Shown here one piece after another: positions 44,412 to 54,961 of a DNA stretch of 64,000 nt. Under the pieces are notes generated by a model that was given only the letters and a program-made list of their open reading frames with translations, had not been told where the DNA came from and ran no database searches. The translations under genes and the position numbers were made by a program. Origin of the DNA: Campylobacter concisus (GTDB lineage: Bacteria > Campylobacterota > Campylobacteria > Campylobacterales > Campylobacteraceae); assembly GCF_003048835.2 (NCBI RefSeq), contig NZ_CP060705.1, positions 1,364,001 to 1,428,000 of the forward strand, given 5' to 3'. Positions within the stretch are counted from its first letter, which is position 1. Each line of letters starts with the position of its first letter.

Positions 44412-45439
44412 TCTATCATCTCATCTGCTTCGCCAACTTGGAAGACACCTTGATCAGCTAGACCTTGAACGACCTCAACGATGCGTCTTTGCGCCTCTTC
44501 AACGTCTTTTACACGCACAGCGCCAAGGTATTGCATCTCCTCTTTAAAGGCTTCGGCTGCACGCTGAGACATATTTGATAAAAATTTATCCTTAATGCCA
44601 TCGCTTGAACCCTTAAATGCAACCATAAGGTCCTTTTTATCGACATTTTTGAGAATTTCTCTAATCGCAGTTGCATTAAGATTGATGATATCTTCAAAGG
44701 TAAACATAAGCTCTTTGATCGTTGTAGCAAGCTTATCATCGCTTTGCTCGATGCGCTCGATCGTGCTTTTGCTAGCTTTTTGACCAAGTCTGTTAAGCAC
44801 TTCTGCCACAGCTCTTGGGCCACCAACCTCGACTTTATAAGATGTGAGGCTCTCAAGTTTGCCCTCAAGCACTGTTGAGACACGCTTGATGACTGATGGG
44901 CTGATCTCGCCAAGATTTGCCATCCTGATCACAACCTCACTTCTTAGCTCATCTGAGAAGAAGCTTAGTGTCTCGGCAGCACTTGTTGAATCCATGTGGG
45001 CAAGGATTAGCGCGATGGTTTGAGGGTGCTCTTTTACGATGAAGTCTGCGAGTTGCTGTGGCTTTATCTTATCAAGATAGCCAAAACTCTTTGAGTTCTC
45101 CATGCTTTTAGCAAGCTTGTCTAAAATTTTCTGAGCAGCCTCTGGGCCAAATGTGCGGTATAAAATTTCTTTTGCATACTCTAAACCGCCACTTCTCATA
45201 TATTGATTTGACTGCATGAGAGCGTAGAATTCTTCCAAAATAGCACCAGCAACTTGTTTGTCTATATTTTTTGCAGTTGCTATGTAGCCTGAAATTTCGG
45301 TGATGACATCAACATCCATATGAGAAAATATCAGAGCTGTCGCCTCTTCACCAAGCTGGATCAGTAAAATAGCGATCTTTTCTGGCATTGAAAGATCATC
45401 ATATATCATCTTTTGCTTATCGGTTAGTTTTATAGACAT
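44408..45439 (-). CDS. fliG: FliG, flagellar motor switch protein
   Basis: The ATG at 45439 is in the TGATG overlap with fliF. The product has 343 residues in three armadillo-type domains; the middle has EHPQTIALILAHMD (EHPQR-type motif) and the C-terminal domain carries the charged torque helix (DKKDLMVAFKGSSDGIKDKFLSNMSQRAAEAFKEEM). FliG couples the MotAB stator to the C-ring and MS-ring. It lies in the fliF-fliG-fliH block. Confidence 0.95.
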   Translation of the reverse strand: MSIKLTDKQKMIYDDLSMPEKIAILLIQLGEEATALIFSHMDVDVITEISGYIATAKNIDKQVAGAILEEFYALMQSNQYMRSGGLEYAKEILYRTFGPEAAQKILDKLAKSMENSKSFGYLDKIKPQQLADFIVKEHPQTIALILAHMDSTSAAETLSFFSDELRSEVVIRMANLGEISPSVIKRVSTVLEGKLESLTSYKVEVGGPRAVAEVLNRLGQKASKSTIERIEQSDDKLATTIKELMFTFEDIINLNATAIREILKNVDKKDLMVAFKGSSDGIKDKFLSNMSQRAAEAFKEEMQYLGAVRVKDVEEAQRRIVEVVQGLADQGVFQVGEADEMIE

Positions 45440-47136
45440 CAAATTTCCTTACGCATGTTAAATTCACTATCGTTTTTAACCATATCTTGGAGTAAATTTG
45501 AAATTTCCTCACTTCGCTCGGTGACTACTATCTTCATCTTTTCAAGAAGGACGTCGTATTTTAGCTCGTCCTCGTTAAATTCACCACTAAGGCCAAGCTG
45601 CTCCTCGACCTTCTTGCGAGCGGCTTTAAATTTCTCGAGCGTATCTTCTGCATCCATCTCGATCTCTTCAAGATCGTCCTGGACTTGCTCCTCTTCCTCT
45701 CTGGTCTCCTCAAGCATTTTTTGCATAAATGGTACGATGACCTTTTTGTAGAAAAAGTAGAGTAAAACAAGCGCAAAGATGTATTTTAGTAGCGGCAAGA
45801 ACGGCATCACGTAGTTATTCATAAAGCCATCCATCTTCTCGCCAGTGCTGACATCTTTGCCAGTTTTAAACTCGAAGTTATCTAAGCTCACCTCATCGCC
45901 TCTGTTTTGATTGTAGCCGATTGATTGTTTGATTAAATTTGTGATTGATTCTCTTTGCTCTTTGGTAAGCGGGGCAAATTCAAGCTCGCCAGTTGGCTTG
46001 CCATCTTTGTCCTTTTTGCTTTGATAAAGTCCGTCTATAACGACAGCTGCGCTTACTCTGTTTATGCTAGCAAACTGCCCTTTGACATTTGTCACTTTCT
46101 TTGAAATTTCGTAGTTTGTCTGCTGTGAGCTTTTGTTGTACTGCTCTTTTAAAGTGCTATCATCTAGTCCTTGAACTGGACCTATGTTACTAACCGCACC
46201 TGGGACGCCACCCACTTCATTTGGAGCTGAACCTTGACGCTTTTCTTCGATGTTACTCTCGCTTCTTACGACGTTATTTGGGTCATAAACCTCGCTTTTC
46301 GTATCTTTTTTATCAAAGTCAAAGTCGATATTTACCTTTGCTACGACCTTATCTGCCCCGCCTACGATAGGAGCTAGGACATTTACGATCTTTTGCTCAT
46401 AATTATTTTCAAACTCGCGCTTATAGCGGATCTGCTGAGCTATGGCATCACTATCAAACTCTCCGTCCTCATCGCCAAGTGCGACGCCATCTTGATTGAC
46501 GATCTTTACATTTTCTGTGCTTAAATTTGTAACAGAGGCAGCAACTAGGTTTTTAATGCCAAAAATTTGCTTCGCATTTAGACTAACGCCTGGCTTTAGC
46601 TCAACAACGATAGAAGCGGTCGGAAGTGCTTGTCTTTCAGTGAAAACGCTCTCTTTTGGTATGGCTATTCTTACGGTTGCTTTTTGGATAGATGAGAGGC
46701 TCTCGATCGTTCTAGCTAACTCACCCTCGAGCGCTCTTTGAAATTTAACTCTCTGCTCAGCATCAGTAGCTCCAAATTCTTGCTTGTCAAAAATTTCAAA
46801 ACCGATCTTGCTCTCTTTTGGTATGCCAAGCGTTGCAACCGCGATACGTTCTTTATAGACATCGCTCGTTGGCACAAGGATAGTGCCTTCATTTGCTAGT
46901 TTATACTTGATACCATCTTTATTTAGCTGATCGACTATTAAGGCTGAGTCGCTTGGGCTGATGTTTTCAAAAAGGACGCTATATCCTGCAAAACTATCAC
47001 TTTTGCTTTTGTAAAGCGTTAAAAATACCAAAAAAGCCACAACCAAAACGATCGAGCTGCCTGCGACGATCTTTTGTTTTAGTGAAAGCTTTTGATAAAT
47101 TTGACTTATTTGATGAAGTAATGCCTTAAAATCCAT
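45439..47136 (-). CDS. fliF: FliF, flagellar MS-ring protein
   Basis: The product has 565 residues. First membrane helix (IVAGSSIVLVVAFLVFLTLY), ring-building domains with VLFENISPSDSALIVDQLNK and ASVVVELK-type strands, a second helix at about 444-465 (FLPLLKYIFALVLLYFFYK), then an acidic tail whose last part binds FliG (VEEQLGLSGEFNEDELKYDVLLEKM). FliF starts flagellar assembly in the inner membrane. Confidence 0.95.
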   Translation of the reverse strand: MDFKALLHQISQIYQKLSLKQKIVAGSSIVLVVAFLVFLTLYKSKSDSFAGYSVLFENISPSDSALIVDQLNKDGIKYKLANEGTILVPTSDVYKERIAVATLGIPKESKIGFEIFDKQEFGATDAEQRVKFQRALEGELARTIESLSSIQKATVRIAIPKESVFTERQALPTASIVVELKPGVSLNAKQIFGIKNLVAASVTNLSTENVKIVNQDGVALGDEDGEFDSDAIAQQIRYKREFENNYEQKIVNVLAPIVGGADKVVAKVNIDFDFDKKDTKSEVYDPNNVVRSESNIEEKRQGSAPNEVGGVPGAVSNIGPVQGLDDSTLKEQYNKSSQQTNYEISKKVTNVKGQFASINRVSAAVVIDGLYQSKKDKDGKPTGELEFAPLTKEQRESITNLIKQSIGYNQNRGDEVSLDNFEFKTGKDVSTGEKMDGFMNNYVMPFLPLLKYIFALVLLYFFYKKVIVPFMQKMLEETREEEEQVQDDLEEIEMDAEDTLEKFKAARKKVEEQLGLSGEFNEDELKYDVLLEKMKIVVTERSEEISNLLQDMVKNDSEFNMRKEI

Positions 47137-47140
47137 ATCC

Positions 47141-48238
47141 CTACTTTAAAATTTGCTTTAACTCTTCAAAAACTCTATCGTTTTGCCATGCCTGACCGAT
47201 GGTGATTCTCACCGCATTTAAGGCATAGCTTTTTAAATCTCGTAAAATTATACCTTTTTTTAGCATCTTTTCGCATATCTGGCTTGATTTTGGCTCATTA
47301 AATTTAAATGTGATGAAATTTGTATAGCTTGGGATAAACTCAATGCCATTTTGCCTTGCAAATTCCTCATATCTATTCATCTGCTCGAAGTTGTTTTGCA
47401 TAGTTTTTTGCACAAATTCATCATCACCAAGTGCTACGATCGCTGCTCTTAAGCTTGGAGTTGTGATGTTAAAAGGGGCTCTTAGCTTTGAAAGTGCGCC
47501 TATGATCTCTTCATTTGCCACGCCGTATCCAACACGCATGCCACCAAGCGCATAGGCCTTTGAGAAAGTGCCAAGGTAGATGGCATTTTTAAATTTCACC
47601 ACCTCGCTTGGCTTTATCTCTTTTTTGCTATCTTTAAATTTAGCAAATTCGTTGTAGGCACAATCAAGCACCACAAGCGTATTTTCACCAATGTTTTTTA
47701 TAAATTTATAGACCTCATCGGCATCAATGCACTCGCCTAATGGGTTATTTGGCAAGCAAAGAAAAATGACAGAGATTTCATCTTTGTGTGCGTTATAAAT
47801 TTCTAAAAACTCATTCAAATTATGCTCCACGCTCTTTGTGCGGTAAATTTTAGCCCCAGTTTGTTTTGCATAAATTTCATACATCGCAAATGTCACGCCA
47901 GCCATCAAAACGCCACTTTGCTTGTTTGCCTTTGCATGAAGCGCATACTCTATGATCTGGTCGCTTCCAGAGCCGATGATTAGGTTTTTGCTAGTTACGC
48001 CAAATTTCTTAGCCAGCCCCTCTTTTAGCTCAAAGTAGCTATCATCTGGATAGAGATGTGCATTTTTAGCGACCTCTTTTAGCGCCTCTTCTACGCGTTT
48101 GCTAGTGCCAAAAGGGTTTTCATTGCTCGCTAGCTTTATCACATCTTTTGCCTCGATGCCAAACTCCCTAACTACAAGCTCGATCGGCTTTCCAGCCTCG
48201 TAATTTACTAGATCATCTAAAAAGTCATTAAATTTCAT
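47141..48238 (-). CDS. hisC: Histidinol-phosphate aminotransferase
   Basis: Start placed at 48238 ([18 protein letters not shown]), where GGAGAAG lies upstream and the ATG overlaps the pheA stop. The product has 365 residues: class I/II aminotransferase with [23 protein letters not shown] and the PLP lysine in [17 protein letters not shown]. It converts imidazole acetol phosphate to histidinol phosphate. HisC can also work on aromatic amino acids, in keeping with its place after pheA. Confidence 0.92.
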   Translation of the reverse strand: MKFNDFLDDLVNYEAGKPIELVVREFGIEAKDVIKLASNENPFGTSKRVEEALKEVAKNAHLYPDDSYFELKEGLAKKFGVTSKNLIIGSGSDQIIEYALHAKANKQSGVLMAGVTFAMYEIYAKQTGAKIYRTKSVEHNLNEFLEIYNAHKDEISVIFLCLPNNPLGECIDADEVYKFIKNIGENTLVVLDCAYNEFAKFKDSKKEIKPSEVVKFKNAIYLGTFSKAYALGGMRVGYGVANEEIIGALSKLRAPFNITTPSLRAAIVALGDDEFVQKTMQNNFEQMNRYEEFARQNGIEFIPSYTNFITFKFNEPKSSQICEKMLKKGIILRDLKSYALNAVRITIGQAWQNDRVFEELKQILK

Positions 48239-49317
48239 TACTCTTCTCCGTTTAAATAGCTTCCAAGCCACGTTATCTCAGCGCCGCTCTCTTTTGCGAG
48301 CTCAAAGGCGTTTTGCACCTTCTCATCGTCGATATGCCCTTCAAAGTCAAGGTAAAAAATTGACTTAAATTCGCGCTGCTTTATAGGACGTGACTCAAGT
48401 TTTGTGATATTGATATTCTCATTTTTAAAGATAGAAAGCAGATCAGCAAGGCGACCTGGACTGTGATCAGTCTTTGCTAGGATCGAAGTTTTTGAATTTT
48501 CAACCTTGGCGTTTTTAAAATCACTTAAGATCAAAAATCTCGTTCTATTTGCCATATTATCTTCAATAGTCTCATAGACGATTGGCACATTGTAAATTTT
48601 AGCTGCGATTTTTGAGCAAATGGCGGCTGATTCTCTATCCATAGATGCCATATATGCAGCTGCTGAGGTTGATTTTGCTGGGACAAATTCGACCTCATTT
48701 AACAAGTGATCCTCTAAAAATTTACGGCACTGGTTGTAGCCTTGCGGATGCGAGTAAATTCGCTTTATCTCTTTTAAATTTTCATTTATGCTAACAAAGC
48801 TGTGATGGATATCTACGTAGAGCTCTGCCACTATCTTTATATCATCAAATTTACTCAAACAATCAAGCGTAGCTCCAACAGCGCCTTCAGTGTTGTTTTC
48901 GATAGGCACGACACCGTATTTTGCCTCTTTTTGAGCTAGCTTTGTAAAAACTGCCTCGATCGTAGCAAGTGGTAAATATGCACTCATCGCGCCAAATCTA
49001 CTTTGCGCCGCTTGATGTGTATAAGTGCCCTCAGGTCCTAGATAGACGATCTTTTGAGGCATCTCTAAATTTCTACTAACAGCAAAAATTTCAAGATAAA
49101 TGGCCTCGATCGCAGCCTTATTTAAGGCTTTATCTTTGCTAAGGCTAGTTAAGCGGTTTATGATAGCTCGCTCGCGCTCAGGACGATATATAGGCGTCCC
49201 AGTGGTTTGCTTTAGCTTGCCGATCTGCTCAACAAGCTTCATCCTCTCATTTAGTTTATTTAAGATGAGATCATCGATACTATCGATCTCTTTTCTAAGC
49301 TCATTTAGCTCTTGCAT
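48238..49317 (-). CDS. pheA: Chorismate mutase/prephenate dehydratase (P-protein)
   Basis: Start placed at 49317 ([20 protein letters not shown]), which is the normal chorismate mutase beginning; the longer frame lies inside lysA. The product has 359 residues: an N-terminal AroQ-type mutase (about 1-90), a prephenate dehydratase domain with [13 protein letters not shown] and [11 protein letters not shown], and a C-terminal ACT domain with [27 protein letters not shown], which senses phenylalanine. It makes phenylpyruvate for phenylalanine synthesis. Confidence 0.94.
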   Translation of the reverse strand: MQELNELRKEIDSIDDLILNKLNERMKLVEQIGKLKQTTGTPIYRPERERAIINRLTSLSKDKALNKAAIEAIYLEIFAVSRNLEMPQKIVYLGPEGTYTHQAAQSRFGAMSAYLPLATIEAVFTKLAQKEAKYGVVPIENNTEGAVGATLDCLSKFDDIKIVAELYVDIHHSFVSINENLKEIKRIYSHPQGYNQCRKFLEDHLLNEVEFVPAKSTSAAAYMASMDRESAAICSKIAAKIYNVPIVYETIEDNMANRTRFLILSDFKNAKVENSKTSILAKTDHSPGRLADLLSIFKNENINITKLESRPIKQREFKSIFYLDFEGHIDDEKVQNAFELAKESGAEITWLGSYLNGEE

Positions 49318-50524
49318 CAGCGCTCTCCAAAAACTCAATCTCAGGTGCCACGACGTCCTCAAAGCACTCACGTCTTCTTATCAGCCTATCTTTGCCATCA
49401 AGCACGCAAACTTCAGCGGCTCTGTTTCTTGTATTGTAGTTTGAGCTCATGCTAAATCCATAAGCTCCAGCCCCTTTAACCACGACTAGATCGCCACTCT
49501 TACACTCTGGCAGATTGATATCTTTTGCTAAAAAGTCACCGCTTTCACAAACTGGACCGACCACATCGCAAGCGCCTAAATTTTCATCCTTGCCATCGAC
49601 AAAAATTTTGTGATGCGCGCCATAAAGGCTTGGTCTTATAAGATCATTCATCGCGCCATCAGTGATGACAAATCTCTTTTTGCCGTTAAATTTTTCATAT
49701 AAAACACTTGCGACAAAGTAGCCAGCATTGCCCACGATAAAGCGTCCTGGCTCACAAACGATGGTCACATCTTGACCTTTTAGTGCGCCTAAAATTCCTT
49801 GTGCGTAGTCGTATAAATTTATCTCTTTTTCATCGTTGTAGATGATGCCAAGTCCGCCGCCAACATCAAAGAATTTGATATCGATCTCAAGCGCTCTTAG
49901 CTCTCTTAAAAGCTCGCTTACGATCTTTGCAGCGTCTATTATCGGGCTTAGTGAAGTTAGCTGCGAGCCGATGTGAAAGTGTATGCCAGTTGGCTCAAGA
50001 AACTCTGATGCTTTAGCGTGGATATACATCTTTTTAGCCGTCTGCGCATCGACGCCAAATTTGTTTTCATTTAGCCCTGTCGAGATATATGGGTGAGTTT
50101 TTGCATCAACACCAGGATTTACCCTGATGCTAATCCTAGCCTTTAAATTTAGCCCTTTTGCAATCTCTTCAAGCCTTAAAAGTTCGGCAAAACTCTCAAC
50201 ATTTATCAGCAAAATTTCATTTTCTAAAGCCTCTTTTAGCTCTTCATCGCTCTTGCCAACGCCGCTAAAGATGATCTGATATCTCTTAGCACCTGCAAGA
50301 AGCGCTCTTTTGACCTCGCCGATGCTTACGCAGTCAAATCCAGCTCCAAGATCAGCCAGAAATTTTAAAACACTTAAATTTGAGTTTGCTTTTACAGCGT
50401 AGCAAACTAGAGATTTTCTAGCGTAAAATGCGTTTTTTAGCGCCTCATAGCGCTCTTTAATGTAGTTAAAATCATAAACGTAAAGTGGGGTTTTGTATTT
50501 GCTTGCAAGCTCTTTAAAATCCAT
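49301..50524 (-). CDS. lysA: Diaminopimelate decarboxylase
   Basis: The product has 407 residues. The PLP-binding lysine is Lys45 in YAVKANSNL. Further motifs are GAGFDCVSIGE, HFHIGSQLTSL, FDVGGGLG, CEPGRFIVG and the C-terminal CESGDFLAKD and GAYGFSMSSNYN segments. It makes lysine from meso-diaminopimelate, drawing on the asd branch at 8385. The end overlaps pheA by 17 bases. Confidence 0.95.
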   Translation of the reverse strand: MDFKELASKYKTPLYVYDFNYIKERYEALKNAFYARKSLVCYAVKANSNLSVLKFLADLGAGFDCVSIGEVKRALLAGAKRYQIIFSGVGKSDEELKEALENEILLINVESFAELLRLEEIAKGLNLKARISIRVNPGVDAKTHPYISTGLNENKFGVDAQTAKKMYIHAKASEFLEPTGIHFHIGSQLTSLSPIIDAAKIVSELLRELRALEIDIKFFDVGGGLGIIYNDEKEINLYDYAQGILGALKGQDVTIVCEPGRFIVGNAGYFVASVLYEKFNGKKRFVITDGAMNDLIRPSLYGAHHKIFVDGKDENLGACDVVGPVCESGDFLAKDINLPECKSGDLVVVKGAGAYGFSMSSNYNTRNRAAEVCVLDGKDRLIRRRECFEDVVAPEIEFLESADARAK

Positions 50525-50579
50525 AAAATAGCCTTTTTTAAAATGGCTTGATTTTACAAAAAAGTTGCCAAAATTTGGC

Positions 50580-51644
50580 TTAACGATGCGATTTTATGAG
50601 ATAAATGGCGTATGCAAAAAGCAAAATAACTGGAAGCACCATGCCGATCTCTGGCAAGATGACTGAGGTTTGAGCAAATTTGGTTAAGATAAAGAGAAGT
50701 CCCCAAACTACGAGAGTTATGACGACAAAGATAAATGTTGAGAGTGCGAGGTTAAAAAACCTGCCGGTCACTGGCAAATGATAGTAAAAAATAAGCAATA
50801 AAAATGGCGCAAAAAATGGTGTGATAGCAAGGTTATAAAATGCCGTTCTTGCGCTGTCTAGCCCTATGCCTTCGTTTTTAAATGTCTTTATGAAATTTAT
50901 CGCATCAGGTATGTTAAATTTCGAGTTTTCAACGCTTGCAGCACTCTCAATGCTCTTTGGCTTAAAGCCTCTTAACGCATCTAAATTTTCGCTTTTTACC
51001 TTGCTAAAGCCATTTTCGCCAAGCTCTAAGCTTTGAGGCAAAAAGGTCTGATTTACATCCTCTAAAACCCACTCATTGTCTTTAAATTTAGCGTGGTTGG
51101 CAAAGGTTGTTGAGAGCAAGTCAGTGCCATTAATGTCAAAAATTCTCACGTCATTTGCCCTTTGTTTGGCTGAGTTTAGCTCTTTTATATAGATAAATTT
51201 ACCTTCAAATTTCAAAAATGAGTCGTTTGTGCTTTTTGAAAAAGCGGTATTTTTTGCAATGCTTTTTTGATAATCATGCGCATAAGCAAATGGCGTAAAA
51301 TTTAGCCCGACATAAAAAATAGTCACAAAAAGTGCGATGAGAAATGGTGGCAAAATGAGCTTGTTTTTGCTGATGCCAAGAGCATAAAAGCTGATTAGTT
51401 CGTTTGAGCGAACCATATTTACATGCAAAATTATTAACGCGAAAATGAGCGAAAGTGGCAAAACGTAGCTAATGGCACTTAGCGCAGTAAGACCAACGTA
51501 GAGTAGCTGAAGGTTCGCAGATGGCGGCAGATCTTTTAAATTTGTAAGCAGATCGATGCCAACATAAAATAGCTCAAGCGCTAAAAATACGATAAGAAAA
51601 GATTTTATATAGACCCAGCCAACGTATCTGGCGTATAGTTTCAT
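50580..51644 (-). CDS. lptG: LptG-like permease of the LPS export machinery
   Basis: The product has 354 residues with six membrane helices (three at each end) flanking a periplasmic beta-jellyroll, which is the YjgP/YjgQ (LptF/LptG) layout. The N-terminal helix FLIVFLALELFYVGIDLLTNL is typical. LptF/G extract lipopolysaccharide or lipooligosaccharide from the inner membrane with LptB. Which of LptF or LptG it is cannot be decided with certainty from sequence; C. jejuni order (Cj0313) suggests LptG. It overlaps pth by four bases. Confidence 0.82.
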   Translation of the reverse strand: MKLYARYVGWVYIKSFLIVFLALELFYVGIDLLTNLKDLPPSANLQLLYVGLTALSAISYVLPLSLIFALIILHVNMVRSNELISFYALGISKNKLILPPFLIALFVTIFYVGLNFTPFAYAHDYQKSIAKNTAFSKSTNDSFLKFEGKFIYIKELNSAKQRANDVRIFDINGTDLLSTTFANHAKFKDNEWVLEDVNQTFLPQSLELGENGFSKVKSENLDALRGFKPKSIESAASVENSKFNIPDAINFIKTFKNEGIGLDSARTAFYNLAITPFFAPFLLLIFYYHLPVTGRFFNLALSTFIFVVITLVVWGLLFILTKFAQTSVILPEIGMVLPVILLFAYAIYLIKSHR

Positions 51645-52189
51645 TTGATAAGACCTTTTTTTACCGTAAATTTTTGTGAAATTTCGTTGATGTCGCTCTT
51701 TAGCAGCTCACAAACCGCATTTTTTGTATAGGCTAAAATTTCATCTAAAGCCTTTTTTTCTTCATCGCTAAACTCTCCAAGGACGAAATTTTTAGCATCG
51801 CCCTCATGCCCTATGCCAACGCGCACTCTTTCGTAGTCGTTGCCTATTAGATTATCGATCGATTTTATGCCGTTATGTCCGCCGCTACTGCCGCCTTTTT
51901 TAAATTTAACCGCGCCAAAACTAAGATCAAGATCGTCGTGGATGACGATGATCCTATCTGGCTTATAAAAGTCTTTTACTGCTTTAACACTTTGACCTGA
52001 GAGGTTCATAAAGGTCGTTGGTTTTAGCAAGATAATGTCGTTAAATTTAAAAACTTCGCCTTGAAATTTAGCTGAGCTAACATCTTTGAAATTTGAGTCT
52101 TTTAGGAGGTCTATAAGCATAAAGCCTATGTTGTGTCTAGTATTTTCGTATTTGGAGCCAGGATTGCCCAGCCCCGTTATTAGTGTCAC
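51641..52189 (-). CDS. pth: Peptidyl-tRNA hydrolase
   Basis: The product has 182 residues. GLGNPGSKYENTRHNIGF contains the catalytic His19 and the substrate Asn; PTTFMNLSGQSV, IVIHDDLDLSFGAVKFKKGGSSGGHNGIKSI and RVRVGIGH follow. It frees tRNA from peptidyl-tRNA that drops off the ribosome. The gene is between rplY and lptG, a common pairing of rplY-pth. Confidence 0.96.
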   Translation of the reverse strand: MTLITGLGNPGSKYENTRHNIGFMLIDLLKDSNFKDVSSAKFQGEVFKFNDIILLKPTTFMNLSGQSVKAVKDFYKPDRIIVIHDDLDLSFGAVKFKKGGSSGGHNGIKSIDNLIGNDYERVRVGIGHEGDAKNFVLGEFSDEEKKALDEILAYTKNAVCELLKSDINEISQKFTVKKGLIK

Positions 52190-52200
52190 AAAAGCCCTTT

Positions 52201-52737
52201 TTATTTAGCTTTAATAACTCCAAGTACCGCAACACGGTCAGCGTCAATGATAGTAACGCCTTTAGGAGCTGTGATATCACGAACCAAAATCGTATCATCA
52301 ATGTCAAGTTTGCTTACATCAACATCAAATGAATTTGGTAAATTTTCAGCCGTGCATTTTACGCAAAGACGTCTTTTTGACTGTATCAAAACGCCCTTAT
52401 TTTTAAGACCAATAGGTGTTCCAACTGGCTTAACCGGGATCATATATTTTGATAAAACGCCTGGAAGTGCTACTTTTAGATCCACGTGTTTAAGATCGCT
52501 TGTAACAACATCTCTTTGGTAATCAACAATAACGACATTATAAACTTTTCCGCCTACTTTTACATCAAAAGCAAGGCTCTCTTTTTTGCGCGCTTCTTTA
52601 ATAAAGTCATTTACTTTAAAAGCAGCTGCAACATTCTCTAATCCCTTGCCATAAATGTTGGCGATTAGATAACCATCTCTTCTCAAAGCCTTCGCAGACT
52701 TCTTACCGATACTCTCTCTAACGATTCCTTCTAACAT
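52201..52737 (-). CDS. rplY: 50S ribosomal protein L25 (Ctc/TL5 form)
   Basis: The product has 178 residues. N-terminal L25 beta-barrel ([26 protein letters not shown]) and the C-terminal TL5-type domain ([44 protein letters not shown]), so this is the long Ctc-type L25 that binds 5S rRNA. A short leader with AAGGAAA precedes the ATG. It heads the run rplY-pth-lptG-lysA-pheA-hisC-fliF-fliG-fliH-dxs-perR. Confidence 0.95.
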   Translation of the reverse strand: MLEGIVRESIGKKSAKALRRDGYLIANIYGKGLENVAAAFKVNDFIKEARKKESLAFDVKVGGKVYNVVIVDYQRDVVTSDLKHVDLKVALPGVLSKYMIPVKPVGTPIGLKNKGVLIQSKRRLCVKCTAENLPNSFDVDVSKLDIDDTILVRDITAPKGVTIIDADRVAVLGVIKAK

Positions 52738-52804
52738 CGTTTTCCTTTCATAAAAAATAGGTGCTGATTTTATCTAATGCTTTATAAATTTCAGATAAAG
52801 CTTA

Positions 52805-53965
52805 CTAAATTTCTTTAAGTGCGATCACTTCAGGTTGATCTTGTTTGCTTTGAGGTTTGCCAAAATTTACACCATTTTCAAAGCTAAAACCTGCTACATT
52901 TGAGCTTTTTATCTTAAGCTGTAAATCACCCCTGTTACTAGCATTATCAAGCGCTACTTCGGCACTAATTATCTTATTTTCATAAAGTTCAAGCAGGTGC
53001 TGGTCAAAAGTTTGCATGCCGTAAGTATTTTTTGACTCAGCTATGGCAAGATCGATCTCGTCAAATTTCTCTTCAGATATGAGCTCTTTTATGCGGGTAT
53101 TTTTTCTCATGATCTCGACTGCTGGGCGTCTTGTGCCAAAAAGCGTCTTAACTAGCCTTTGTGAGATGACGCAAGCAAGCACTGAAGAGAACATAAGGCT
53201 GACCTTATCTCGCTCACCTTGTGGGAAGCTATTTACTATTCTATTTACACTCTCTTTTGCATCAAGTGTGTGAAGTGTCGAAAGCACCAAGTGTCCAGTC
53301 TCAGCAGCTCTAATGGCAGTCTCAATCGTCTCAAGATCTCTCATCTCACCAACCAAAATGATGTCAGGATCTTCTCTTAATGAAGCCCTTAGCGCATCTG
53401 AGAAATTTAGCGCATCTGCCCCGATAGAGCGCTGATTTATTATGCTTTTATCGTCGTTAAATACGTATTCAATCGGATCTTCGATAGTCACGATGTGCGA
53501 TCTTTTTGTCTGGTTTATGAAATTTATCATACTTGCAAGCGTTGTCGTCTTGCCACTTCCAGTTGGGCCAGTTACTAAGATGATACCACGAGTGGTCTCT
53601 GTGCAAATTTTTTCTATCACGCTTGGTAAATTTAGATCTTTTATGGTTGGAATTTTCGTTGGAGTGACACGAAATACAGCAGAAATTCCATTTATCTGCA
53701 AAAACATATTTACACGAAAGCAGTACTCATCATTTAGTTTATAAGAAAAATCTATATCTTTTTTATCCATAAACTCATCAAATTTAGCCCCCAAAAGCTC
53801 ATTTGCTATAGCTACCGCATCACTTGGGTCTAAATTTTCTTCGCTAAGTGGCATGATCTCACCATTAAATCTCCCATAAACAAGGCTTGCAGACTTTAGA
53901 TGAAGATCGCTGCCGCCTTTATCTACTAAAGAGCACAGATATGAGTCTAGGTCTTGTTTGGTCAT
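52805..53965 (-). CDS. PilT/PilU-like secretion-family ATPase, orphan
   Basis: The product has 386 residues. PAS-like N-terminal domain (GGSDLHLKSASLVYGRFNGEI), Walker A GPTGSGKT (133-140), Asp box IEDPIEY, Walker B ILVGEMRDLETIETAIRAAETGHLVLSTLHT. These are the PilT/PilU class features (GEMRD and AETGHLV) of type IV pilus retraction ATPases. The AIRNLIRE motif of PilT is degenerate here (TRIKELISE). No pilin or pilus assembly gene is nearby, so the partner system is unknown; it could drive a competence pilus. It ends the chemotaxis-transaldolase run. Confidence 0.85.
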   Translation of the reverse strand: MTKQDLDSYLCSLVDKGGSDLHLKSASLVYGRFNGEIMPLSEENLDPSDAVAIANELLGAKFDEFMDKKDIDFSYKLNDEYCFRVNMFLQINGISAVFRVTPTKIPTIKDLNLPSVIEKICTETTRGIILVTGPTGSGKTTTLASMINFINQTKRSHIVTIEDPIEYVFNDDKSIINQRSIGADALNFSDALRASLREDPDIILVGEMRDLETIETAIRAAETGHLVLSTLHTLDAKESVNRIVNSFPQGERDKVSLMFSSVLACVISQRLVKTLFGTRRPAVEIMRKNTRIKELISEEKFDEIDLAIAESKNTYGMQTFDQHLLELYENKIISAEVALDNASNRGDLQLKIKSSNVAGFSFENGVNFGKPQSKQDQPEVIALKEI

Positions 53966-54957
53966 TAAAGTGATTTCATAATTTCATCAAATGCTGCAAC
54001 AAACTGCTTCAAACCGTCATTTAAAAGCTCTTTATAAGTAGCATTTATGTCGATATCATTATTTTTTATGATGTGGAAAAAGCTTGAGATATTTTCTTTG
54101 CTAGGAGCATTTTTTGCCTCAGCTTTTTCTTTTATAAATTCTTTTATCGTCTCTATCGGAGCTGTGTTTATAGAGTTTTTATACATTAGCTCCCTAACGT
54201 AATAATCCCCTCTTAAGCTCCCACCTTTTACACCTGTGCTTGCAAAAAGTGTTCTTACGTTCTCTAAGCCAAAATCCTCAATGATATGATAGATATTTGC
54301 AGCATTCATTATGCCGATCTGCCCTGTTGGCAAGCTCTTTGCAGACATTGTCTCATCAAGCTTTCTATCAAATCTACTAACAAAAACGCTGATAACGCCT
54401 TTTGGCATAGTGGTATCCACAAAGCGGCTTGCGTAAGCTTTACTGCCCTCTTTAAAAGCCTCTAGGCAGTTTTTAGCCTGATCTGGCGAGAAAATGAGTG
54501 TCGCATTTACGCTGATGCCTCTTGCCATGAGCGCACTCATCGCCTCATAGCCCTCTTTTGTAGCTGGGATTTTTATCATTACATTTGGCATTGAGATGAG
54601 ACTATAAAGCCTGATGCCCTCTTCTATCGTAGCAGCTGTATCACCACTTAAATTTGGATCAACCTCTATACTAACAAAGCCATCATCGCCATTTGCGTAG
54701 TTTTTTAGCATTTTACATGCGGCTATCTTGATATCTTGGGTCGCTAAAATTTCATAGAGGTCTTTTGGGTGACGCTTGTTGCTATTTTGTATGATCTGTT
54801 TGTAAGCAGGTGATGCAAAAGCTGTTTTAAAGATAGCTGGGTTGCTTGTAGCTCCGTTTATAACGCCTTTTTCTAATAAAGAGTTGAATTCATTTTGTAA
54901 AAAATCTCTCTCTATAAAGTCACACCAAAGAGAAAATTTAGCTTCATTGTCATACAT
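53965..54957 (-). CDS. tal: Transaldolase
   Basis: The product has 330 residues. It carries the TalA/TalB-like barrel motifs GATSNPAIF, ISMPNVMIKIPATKEGYEAM with the Schiff-base lysine, and GVISVFVSRFDRKLDE. It transfers dihydroxyacetone units in the non-oxidative pentose phosphate pathway, complementing rpiB. The start lies four bases after the serB stop. Order serB-tal is as in C. jejuni. Confidence 0.95.
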   Translation of the reverse strand: MYDNEAKFSLWCDFIERDFLQNEFNSLLEKGVINGATSNPAIFKTAFASPAYKQIIQNSNKRHPKDLYEILATQDIKIAACKMLKNYANGDDGFVSIEVDPNLSGDTAATIEEGIRLYSLISMPNVMIKIPATKEGYEAMSALMARGISVNATLIFSPDQAKNCLEAFKEGSKAYASRFVDTTMPKGVISVFVSRFDRKLDETMSAKSLPTGQIGIMNAANIYHIIEDFGLENVRTLFASTGVKGGSLRGDYYVRELMYKNSINTAPIETIKEFIKEKAEAKNAPSKENISSFFHIIKNNDIDINATYKELLNDGLKQFVAAFDEIMKSL

Positions 54958-54961
54958 TTTT

